Shown piece by piece: positions 55,904 to 64,000 of a stretch of 64,000 nucleotides of DNA (its first letter is position 1; each line of letters begins with the position of its first letter). The notes under the pieces were generated by a model. It searched no databases, was not told the origin of the DNA, and saw nothing but the letters and a program-made list of their open reading frames with translations. Source of the stretch: Corallium rubrum (Eukaryota; Cnidaria; Anthozoa; Scleralcyonacea; Coralliidae); the NCBI GenBank assembly GCA_964035015.1, contig OZ036012.1:1250073-1314072 (forward strand), written 5' to 3'. Both the position numbers and the translations under genes were made by a program.

Positions 55904-56300
55904 GTTGAATTTATCATTTCTTGAGAGGAAGTGAAGCTGGTGTTGCTTTGGCCAATCAGAATCTACTACTCAGATCTGAGTAGCTTCGCGGGGGTTCGAC
56001 AAGCTATCGCGTGAGTTTTCACAGACTGTAATACAGGGATATTTCAGGCTGTGCACAGGCTATTAGATGTGGGCCCGTATGAATTCTTAACGGGATCTAA
56101 TAGAAAATGCTATTGTGAATTTTCCCCTATCAAATCTATTGAAATCCATCTCGAAAGCCATCTTGAAATTATTTGGGAAGAGCCCAACGCGCATGCTTGT
56201 CAGCCATGTTGTCCTCGATTTCTGGCCATGCTTGGATTCGAGACGGAGCAGTATGGAAGTCTACTAATTCCTGTCGCAATGGCCAAACTTCCCAGCGATA

Positions 56301-56500
56301 NNNNNNNNNNNNNNNNNNNNNNNNNNNNNNNNNNNNNNNNNNNNNNNNNNNNNNNNNNNNNNNNNNNNNNNNNNNNNNNNNNNNNNNNNNNNNNNNNNNN
56401 NNNNNNNNNNNNNNNNNNNNNNNNNNNNNNNNNNNNNNNNNNNNNNNNNNNNNNNNNNNNNNNNNNNNNNNNNNNNNNNNNNNNNNNNNNNNNNNNNNNN
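56301..56500. other. Assembly gap (200 N)
   Basis: Exactly 200 Ns, the usual placeholder for a gap of unknown size. Frames across it are meaningless. Confidence 1.
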
Positions 56501-56539
56501 AAGTCATCACAGCATTTTGTTTTCAGAATTGCACCTAAA

Positions 56540-57720
56540 CCAACTCCTTTTTAGCTAGCAACATTTCGGACAGTTTAGCTGTCCATCAACAATTAAGCTC
56601 GGCAGTTATTCCAATATTCGTTATCAACAGAGGCGTGGCTAATGCTCGTATGCACACACTCAGGTGAACTTGAAACCAGTCCAAAAATTAATTGTGAATA
56701 TATTATGGAAAGTCTTAACACTTGAGTTGAACAACACGAGATAGTGGAATAGACGTAGATGAAGAGACGTATACTAGTGAAGAAGACGTATACTAAACGT
56801 CGCACAATAGATGAATTTAAGTCACACAAATTTAGTCGTTTGAACTTTATTCCACGAAACTGCGACATATAACTCGATTAAATTCGATACACGAATTCAA
56901 TTCGTCTCAGCAATTAAATTCGTCTGAGTCAAACGGATAATACGACGATAATGCCTGTTCGAGTTACACAACGAATTATCGTCGCGTCGAATTAAATGTT
57001 TCTCTTCTGTCTGTGTCAATTTGGCGCCATGTTTTCAAGAAGTTGTTTTCAGTTTAGCTGTCTGTTATCAAGCTAAGTTATTGCGTTATTCGTTGTCAGC
57101 AGAGGCGTAGCTATAGCGTTATATACCGTTAAGTTGAACAACGTGGGATATGATATTGCTGTGATGCATGCTAGTTTGGATACTGATCGTCTTACTCCGA
57201 AAAATTCCGGAGTTTCCAAGCTGGACTTGAACTCACAACCTTCTGGTCGCACATATCACAAATACACGTCCACTTTTGAATGTGTCTTTACAGACACAAA
57301 TACAAACCACGATTGCCTAAAAACTCTTAGCTTGCAGAACTGCTTGCTTTTTTGCCAGATTTTATGGCGTTTATATCTGATCTGCTGTATGTAAACGTTT
57401 CGTGATGTTATCCAAATATCGCGTGATACCGTCATGATTGTTTAATATGCCAACATAATTGCGCAGACCACAATATAGGTCATTTTGGAATTACACTCCA
57501 CTTTTCGCCATCTTTTGGTCAAGGCCAGTTCCAAATACCGTCTGAAAATGACGTCTGAAATTTGTATTTTCAATTACATTTGATATATCTCTTCATTTTC
57601 AGGATTGTCCGAATCAATTTTTTTTTAGCCATGTAGCAACGTTTCGGACAGTTTAGCTGTCCATCATCAAGCTAGCTCATGCATGCAATAGTTCGTTGCC
57701 TATATTCATTATCAGCAGAA
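56540..57720 (-). repeat. Three dispersed copies of a hammerhead-like repeat
   Basis: On the minus strand the copy at about 57633-57685 reads TTGATGATGGACAGCTAAAC then TGTCCGAAACGTTGC; similar copies lie at about 56548-56590 (GAAATG) and 57038-57075 (degraded). The stem GGACAG/CTGTCC is perfect in two copies, and CAACAGAGGCGTRGCT-like words follow two of the copies. The CUGANGA core has an extra U, so activity is unlikely. Confidence 0.4.
57195..57255 (-). mobile_element. Possible tRNA-derived SINE fragment
   Basis: The minus strand reads AAGGTTGTGAGTTCAAGTCC, a B-box-like 3' half of a tRNA, followed by AGCTTGGAAACTCCGG. No convincing A box. Confidence 0.3.
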
Positions 57721-57984
57721 TGTTAAGAAGGAACTGGATCTCACTTACGAGAGAATGTGTGGCTGTAAGTATAATAATAATGTAACGAAACATGCGTGCA
57801 CGTACTTTGCATTAGTGTTAACGTCATTTTTGTAGTTGCCTCGTCATTTTTCAAATCCATTCTGTTCAGGGCCTTATGGATATTAGGCGACTTCATATTT
57901 ATTGGGGGTGACATATAACACTGATAACCCAATGGCCTTCATCCCTTGATGGAACTACTTAGTAGAATTAACTGGGGAAACTAT

Positions 57985-58135
57985 GGTGTTGATTTTGTGG
58001 AGGGAGGAAAACTGGGAACCCAGTGAAAAACGTTCAAGGCACAGGAGAGAACCAACGACGGTACTCACACGAACCCATCCAAGTACTAACCCCATTCGAC
58101 CTTGACTTAACTTGTCCCATGCCTCACGCTCTTAT
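57985..58135 (-). mobile_element. 5S-rRNA-derived SINE, second copy
   Basis: The minus strand reads AAGTTAAGTC, then GGGGTTAGTACTTGGATGGG, then the body with GTTTTTCACTGGG and TTTTCCTCCCTCCA, matching 5378-5600. More diverged in the head (box C is damaged). Confidence 0.75.
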
Positions 58136-58489
58136 ATAAACTGCATACTGTTTCTTCTGATGTTCTATCAGCTTTTAGCATGTTTAGTGGTTGTCTTTGT
58201 TTCAATTGTTTATGCGGCTTCGTATACGTAATTCGATCAGTTCAAATGGTTTAGGATGTCGTCCTCGAGGTCTGGCGTCTCGCCGCATTTTCTCACGAAC
58301 GCCCAGGGGACGAGGCTGATAAACGATCTTCGATAAACCGTGCTTCGACAGAGATTTTAGACAAACATGTCCTCTCGCTTAGAATTCACAATTATACTGA
58401 ATTGTTATAGTGTCTAGATTGTCAGTAGGGGTGTTGTGGTAGGTATCTGAGTGGTGAGGCTTCTTGTCGGGGTGTAGTGATTAGTTTTA

Positions 58490-58985
58490 TGATTGCCAGG
58501 TGAGTTGTGATTAGGTTTAGGGTGGCCGAGGGGTTGTGATTAGTTTTATGGCTGCCAGGGGGTTGTGATTAGTCTTATGGTTGCCAAGGGGTTGTGATGA
58601 GTTTTATGGTTGCCAGCGGGTTGTGATTAGGTTTAGGGTTATCAGGGGCCAGGGGGTTGTGATTAGGTTTAGTTTTGCCAGGTGTGTTGTGAATAGTTTT
58701 ATGGTTGCCAGATGGGTTGTGATCAGGTTTGGGGTTGCCAGGAGGTTGTGATTAGGTTTATGGTTGCCAAAGGGTTGTGATTAGGTTTAGGGTTGCAGGG
58801 GGATTGACATTAAGTTTAAGGTTGCTAGGGAGCTGTCATTAGGTTTAGGGTTGCCAAGGGGTTGTGATTAGGTTTATGGTTGCTAGGTGGGTTGTGATTA
58901 GGTTTAGGGTTGCCAGGGAGTTGTCATTAGGTTTAAGGTTGCCAGGGAGTTGCAATTAGGTTTAAGGTTGCTAAGAGATCGTGAT
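58490..58985. repeat. About 30-bp minisatellite with embedded TTTAGGGTT
   Basis: Around 16 variant copies of GTTGTGATTAGGTTTAGGGT plus TGCCAGGGG. The TTTAGGG is part of the unit and does not form telomeric hexamer runs. Confidence 0.9.
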
Positions 58986-59011
58986 TAGATTTAGTGGTGC
59001 TGGGGGAAAGT

Positions 59012-59220
59012 TAGCCTGGTACCCAGGCCCAATCAAAGAATATGGGCCAGGTAACCGCTAGAGACTTCTGCTTTCCTATTGGTTGAAATTTCGCGCGTTT
59101 TTAGTGGCTGTGAGTAAAACTGCAATCGTCATAAGTGGATTTAGCCCTAATGACGCGAGGATGAGATTAGTGGTTACCTGGCCCAAATTTCTTTTTAAAT
59201 TGGGCCAGGGTACAAGGCTA
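59012..59220. mobile_element. 209-bp MITE with 9-bp target duplication
   Basis: The ends TAGCCTGGTACCCAGGCCCA and its near-perfect inverse (TGGGCCAGGGTACAAGGCTA). GGGGAAAGT is duplicated on both sides (59003-59011 and 59221-59229). A second inner inverted repeat surrounds GGTTACCTGGCCC. It shares the TAGCCT terminus with the foldback element at 52267. Confidence 0.8.
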
Positions 59221-59524
59221 GGGGAAAGTTAGGTATAGGTTTGGGGACAGGGTTAGAGACAGAGCCTTCACCACGCAGAAACGAAGGCTCTGGGATAATC
59301 CACCACTAGGAAGAGTTTTGATTGGCTAGGTAAAGGCGGCTTCTTTTCAAGTGGCAACAGGTTTTTCGGTTTCCAGACCCTTCGTTTGTGCGCGGCGAAG
59401 GCTCTGGGTACATGCTTGGGTAAGAGGCCGGGGTTAGAATAAACCTTTTCACGAATAGCGGCGCCATCTTGCATGAATTCGCAATGCATTATGGTCTATC
59501 CAGGGTAGCAAGCTCCATTAAAAG

Positions 59525-60227
59525 GGCGATACAATACAATACAATATTTATTTATTGTCGATGGACGTGGGGAGTGGTTGCCCATTCTCCCAAGCCTGAG
59601 GCTCGTGTTACAAACGCTCGACCATTAAAATAAATATAAATAAATAAATTACAAGTAATAAATAGGTATAACAATAACAGTTATAAACTAGGCTTAAAAA
59701 CAAGTTATACAGAGCAATATAGATAATTATGAAGATATTACAGTAATAATAGTAATTCAATTACACAGTACGGTCTATAAGCACCTGTTGCATTGGCAGC
59801 CGGAAAAACTCATTCCCTTAATTTGGGAACGAAATTCAGACATAGAAGTAGAAGATTTAGCAGCAGTTGGCAGTTGGTTCCAGATATGTGATATAATATA
59901 AATAAACGAGTTATGCATATATAGATTATTATAAGTAGGTTGATTAACATTGAGACCGGAACTACGTAGGTTATAAGGTGTAAGTCGAGGAGTAAAAAGA
60001 TCAGAAATATAACTTGGACCTTGCATCTTGAAACATTTAAAGAATAATATAAGTGATTGTTCAAATCTTCTCTGCTCTAGCGAGACCATATTAGCGATAG
60101 ATAGACAGGTGTCGTATTTTATAGTGGATCCTAAATTTAATAGAGTTCTTAATGCATAGAAGTTAACGTTTTCCAACTTAGTGCAGATGTGGCACATCCA
60201 TTGGATCATGAATGCCATTTTCTTCAA
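59525..60227 (-). pseudogene. CR1/L2-type LINE 3' end
   Basis: MVSLEQRRFEQSLILFFKCF, LTPYNLRSSGLNVNQPTYNN, MHNSFIYIISHIWNQLPTA and a final GCQCNRC before the stop at 59775 are the usual LINE ORF2 ending. The 3' UTR ends in a short ACAAT repeat (about 59528-59545). 5' truncated. Confidence 0.75.
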
Positions 60228-60700
60228 TCAATCAATCAACCTTTCCTTCAGTTTCATAATATCATCTTTAGTATGCTTGCCTTCTCTTAGTCGGTTTAAT
60301 ATTTCAGCAAACACCTTGCTCTCCCTTTGCCTCGTAATTTCTTCAAGTTCAAACATGTTTTGCCATTTATTGGGAGCAAGAATTGCATACTCTGAATTGT
60401 CGAGATCTTTAAATATACATCTATCCATTACAGGTTCTAGTTGAAATAGATCACCAATTGCAATGATGCTTACACCATCTTTACTTCCCTTGATATCTTT
60501 CAGTCGACTGTTCATCTGAACATTAAACATTGTACTACCGACCATTAAGATTATCTAAAAATATTAGTTTTACACCAAGTGCACTATGTATTGTGTTACC
60601 TTTAATATTAAATGCTGCTTTACCAGTTGGTGCAAGCATTAATACTTTTACTTGTTGGAAATCATCGCCAGCTCTAGTATTATAGTACATTATTGCTGCT
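60228..60700 (-). pseudogene. PIF1-like helicase fragment (Helitron-type)
   Basis: Upstream part: VKVLMLAPTGKAAFNIKGNT (Walker A region is APTGKA), then a direct join to GVKLIFLDN and, after a frameshift, MVGSTMF, VSIIAIGDLFQLEPV (motif III) and ELEEITRQRESKVF. About 35 residues expected between the Walker A segment and the DEISMVG box are missing. Probably debris of a Helitron or a related PIF1 gene, trapped between two LINE ends. Confidence 0.7.
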
Positions 60701-60702
60701 TG

Positions 60703-61238
60703 ATTGAATTGAATTGAATTGAATTGAATACTTTATTTAAACACGGTAAATCTCATCAGGTAATACAAATAACAATACAAATAAATACAAATCATAAACC
60801 TGCTTTCCATGAGAGCCGTGTGATAAAAATATATACATGAATTAAAAATATATACATGAATTACTTAAAAAAATCACGACAGCCCACTTTAAAACTACTT
60901 AGAGTACTTGCTTGCCGTAACTCAACTGGTAGACTATTCCAAAGCATCGCCCCAGCATAACCAAAACTATTTTTCAGATAGTTAGTGCGCCGCTTCGGAA
61001 TAGCTAGTTTGCCTATAGTGTCTCTCAGCGAATATGAGGCTACACTGTCACGATCTATAAACATTGAACGCATGTATTCAGGTGCGAGTCCATTAAGAGA
61101 TTTAAAGACCATGACAGCCTTGTGGAAATTTCGCTGAGTTTCCGACGGGCCGAAGGCCCGGAGCCCGGTGAGGGTGCTAATCTCGACACGCGTGGAGTCC
61201 ATTTTACACGCGTGTAGTACACGCGAAATTACACGCAA
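60703..61238 (-). pseudogene. CR1-type LINE 3' end
   Basis: NFHKAVMVFKSLNGLAPEYM, SYSLRDTIGKLAIPKRRTNY and GAMLWNSLPVELRQASTL, ending DFFK and a stop. The tail is an AATTC repeat at about 60703-60728, the 3' microsatellite expected of CR1. 5' truncated at about 61165, with a CGGGCC/GGCCCG hairpin there. Confidence 0.8.
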
Positions 61239-62322
61239 GTGGAAAAGAAATTCTGCGAGATGTTTATATATATATCTATATATATGTTATCAAATCCACA
61301 ACTTGCGCAGTTCGAATAGCAGGGTACTGGTAACTAATCCGTTAAATTATTCAAATTATTTAAATTTACGTCAGCAAATTATAATTTATAAGTTCGGTTG
61401 GATTACAAAATAGTTTTTCAACGATCATGACGAAAGAAATCTTTGCCAGAAAAAATGGTTTCAGCTAAAATGTACATTAATATTACTATGAAAAAAGACC
61501 AAAGAAAGAAGGCTAATAAGAGATGTGGCAGCGAGAAAAAGACAACAATAAATACGACTTAAAACCACTGGAAAAAGCCTAAAAATTAATACGATAAAGA
61601 CCGAAAACGATGCCGAACGAAATGTAACTGAAAGAAGAAGGATGTGTCCTGAAACTGTTCAAAGCCGGTAAAGAATTTTGCTCTGGTGTATTCTACATAA
61701 CTCGAGAGGGAACGATGAAGAAATTTTGAAACAAACGGCTTTTTAGATCATGAAGAGAACTGAATGATGCCTTGTCATATTTATGTGTCAACAACGAAAA
61801 AAGTAAGAAACCACGAACGAGAAAAACAATCCGAAAAGAGTAGACTGAATTGGCAATGTTTGTGGTCACAAAAGCAGAAGAAAGTTTAACGGTAGGAGAT
61901 TCGTATTTAACAGTTTAGCTGAGTTAAAACAGAAGAAATCTTGAAAATGAAAATTAATATAAATAATATATTGTCTAGAATTGTCTTTCAACGCTAGGAC
62001 GTTGCCATTGTGTGATTTGTGTCTTTTCTTGGCCACTGTTTATATATATTTTTGAATGAAAATGTGTCATTTGGTTCATCTCGTTTTTGTTTTTTTTAAT
62101 ATTGACATTGCATGTCCTTTCGGTGTGTCAATACCATAGAAATAATACACGACTACAGATGAGCCTTGCTAGCTAATTTTCTGGATGTTTTCTGATCTGT
62201 GTTCATTAATACAATACAACAAAAACAGAAATTAGGGGAGGGGGGGGGGGGGGAGGGAGAGAAGGGGGGTGGGTTAAAAAATGCATATAAAGCTGGCGAG
62301 GGGTTGTTGCGTTCATGTATTT
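61239..62322. other. Unrecognised sequence with G-rich tract
   Basis: No ORF recognised. The plus strand at 62230-62272 is almost pure G with A interruptions and could form a G-quadruplex. Confidence 0.5.
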
Positions 62323-64000
62323 CTAGTTAGCACTAGTATTTGTCTTGCCACCGGGTAGTAATGGTTTCATTTTTTTCCAGAATGATCCAACAGAACTGGG
62401 TGATGGGTCAGCCGCCGCGTCAAAACAATAGTTTTTAATACTCTGTCTTTTCATAGCTGTTACTTTGTTTCTTTGAATTTTGTAGATGTTCCAATTTTCA
62501 TTATCGCGAGTACACCGGAATTTTTTATATAGGCGGTTCCTCAAACGCATTTCTTTTTGAATATTTGGGCTAATCCAGGGTAGTTGATTGAATCGTAAAC
62601 GCGTACGCTTGATCGGGACGTGTTTATTAACCACTTCCGTCATCAAGTTCGCCCAGTGGGGCCAAATGTCATCAATGTTTTCAAAGGAGTAGGCATTATC
62701 CCATGGGATGTTTCTGAGATCTGATAGAAAAGATGCCTGGTCAAGTTTCTTAAATGACCTGTATTCGATAATTCGTGCCTTGGGCTTTGGTAGTTTTTGC
62801 TTCCTGACAATGAAAACTAAGTCATGATCGCTGATTCCAAGCTGTAATGTACCCCTTGAAGCAAATCGATCAGGGTGTGAAACGAGAATGACGTCTAGCA
62901 AGGTTTTTGTTGAAGCTGTCACTCGAGTTGGTTCGTCGATTGTATTAGACAAACAAAATTGATCGCAAAAACTAGACAAATTCTTATCAGGTCCTTGACT
63001 ATTATCAGTATCCGTTAGTATGTTCATGTTGAAATCTCCAATAAATATTATTTCCTTTCGTTTGGCATACATTTGTTCGGCTGCAGCAGAACACGACGAA
63101 ACAAATTCGGTGATTTTGCATTTACTTGGTGAACGGTAGCACGCGCACACTAAGAACCAGGAGTTACCACAACCCTTAACGTCTAGACATATCGATTCAA
63201 TTGCAACCGGTTCCAACTTTTTTCGCCCATAAACTCTAATATTGGATCGCACGTACACTAATATACCACCAGCACCCTTCTTCCTATCCTGGCGTAGAAC
63301 ACGGTATTGCGGGTGGGCGAGAAATGAATTTGGTACTGAGTCATCGATCTTGGTTTCGGCGATAAACAATATGTCAAACTGACATTTATTTAATAAATCA
63401 AGTACCTCGTCTATTTTGTTAAAAATGCTGTTGATATTAAGATGAGCAATCTTGACATTATTTTTGAAGTAGTCGTTTATATGAATGTTAAACCAGTCAG
63501 TGGGTATAGTCACAGGACTTGCAGAGTCACTCAGTTGAGTCGTCAGATCAGTACTTGTAGAGCTTTGTTCGAAGGACTCGCTGAAAAAGCTATCAGAAAA
63601 CTGCGGCAGGCTACAAGGAGTGCAGTACCATATTCTTTGTGAAAGCTCTCGGAAAGAGAGAAGTTCTGTTGCAGTCATTCCCGTACATTTTAGATGAAAC
63701 TTTTCGAAGCAAGAAGAACATTGGATGCTATCTTGATTTATTCTTGTGAGTTTAAGACAGCTCGCACAACGCGATTTACCAGAGTTTCTATTCGAGTTCG
63801 ATGACCCCTTCAGTACTGGGCCTGGATTAGATTCTACATCTCCAGAGAGTTTCAATAGTAATAGCTGTCTAGTGGCACAGGAATTGTTATAGTAGCTTGA
63901 TCTCTGACGAGAATAACTTCTAGATCGAAAGCGAACATAGCGATTTAAATTTCGAATTTTATAATCTTGGATTAGACAGTAGCGACGGTTAAAATTCAGT
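62323..64000 (-). pseudogene. CR1-type LINE ORF with 2A peptide, PHD finger and endonuclease; lacks RT; runs off window
   Basis: The frame is open from the right window edge. LLLLKLSGDVESNPGP is a 2A-type sequence. It is followed by a PHD-like finger with all eight ligands (counting from Met at 63855: C30, C33, C46, C49, H54, C57, C78, C81) and an EEP endonuclease with HLNINSIFNKID, AETKIDD, GGILVYVRS, FIGDFNMN and GISDHDLVFIV. The ORF stops at 62323 after PLLPGGKTNTSAN; no RT follows, so the 3' half is deleted. PHD fingers and 2A sequences are both known in CR1-like LINEs. The endonuclease looks intact. Confidence 0.85.
63817..63843 (-). other. 2A ribosome-skipping peptide (GDVESNPGP)
   Basis: The nine codons match the 2A consensus D-V/I-E-x-N-P-G-P exactly, preceded by a Leu-rich helix-like stretch as in active 2As. 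Translation would skip the bond before the last Pro, separating an upstream N-terminal peptide, open to the window edge, from the PHD-endonuclease protein. Confidence 0.85.

Larger units (their letters stand above)
52267..56062. mobile_element. Foldback DNA transposon carrying RecQ-like helicase exons
   Basis: The ends TAGCCTGTGCACAGCC are inverted, and TTAGATGT is duplicated on both sides (52259-52266 and 56063-56070). Nearly the whole element is inverted repeat: left arm to about 54385 (including an 841-bp insertion), right arm from about 54620, centre about 235 bp. Both arms carry the same disrupted RecQ-like exon. Confidence 0.8.

Noticed and set aside
56051-56554. ORFs running across the N gap
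   Set aside because: Continuity is an artefact of translating 200 Ns.

Overview
The window is a mobile-element-rich stretch of an invertebrate nuclear genome, most likely an anthozoan cnidarian such as a stony coral. This placement is inference: it rests on the mix of Penelope-like elements (PLEs) with GIY-YIG endonucleases, CR1/L2-type LINEs (one with a 2A peptide and PHD finger), a 5S-rRNA-derived SINE, tRNA-derived SINEs, a THAP-domain transposase gene, integrase-type DNA transposons, many MITEs and long minisatellites, in AT-rich sequence with spliceosomal introns. There are no operons or prokaryotic features. A run of 200 Ns at 56301-56500 is an assembly gap.

Layout. 0-4.2 kb: a broken multi-exon THAP/DDE transposase gene (minus strand), then a PLE reverse-transcriptase relic (plus). 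5-6.4 kb: a 5S-derived SINE and a well-formed minimal hammerhead ribozyme. 6.6-15.8 kb: an inverted-repeat minisatellite (foldback-like) whose left arm is split by an 8-kb element with perfect 18-bp terminal inverted repeats; that element carries two blocks of an 11-bp self-complementary minisatellite. 16.1-20.5 kb: a 4.4-kb block bounded by inverted GAGT/ACTC repeat arrays. 22.9-25.6 kb: a PLE with an inverted partial copy at its head. 26.7-28.1 kb: duplications and a 136-bp dimeric satellite. 28.1-31.6 kb: a nearly complete LINE with a 14-bp target-site duplication. 31.6-33.8 kb: a third PLE. 33.9-34.7 kb: a palindromic tRNA-SINE cluster. 34.9-37.8 kb: a two-gene integrase transposon whose long terminal repeats are 20-bp minisatellites. 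39.2-44.6 kb: the only clear host-gene signal, two phase-compatible EGF-like exons around a 5-kb TE-filled intron. 44.8-49.3 kb: a hAT fragment, hairpin elements and a fourth PLE in head-to-head inverted form. 49.3-51.4 kb: a BEL/Pao gag fragment split by a TIR element that itself contains another element. 52.3-56.1 kb: a foldback transposon with a dead RecQ-like helicase exon in both arms. 56-61 kb: hammerhead-like repeats, minisatellite, MITE, LINE 3' ends and a PIF1-helicase fragment. 62.3-64 kb: a LINE with PHD finger, endonuclease and 2A peptide running off the window.

Most coding regions are broken by frameshifts or stops, so the region reads as a nested record of transposition rather than cooperating genes. 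The best candidate for an under-described system is the two-gene integrase transposon at 34891-37823, where both convergent proteins begin with a similar paired-CxxC zinc ribbon and each faces a TIR made of about 18 copies of a 20-bp repeat. Next are the RecQ-carrying foldback element and the hammerhead ribozyme near the first PLE.
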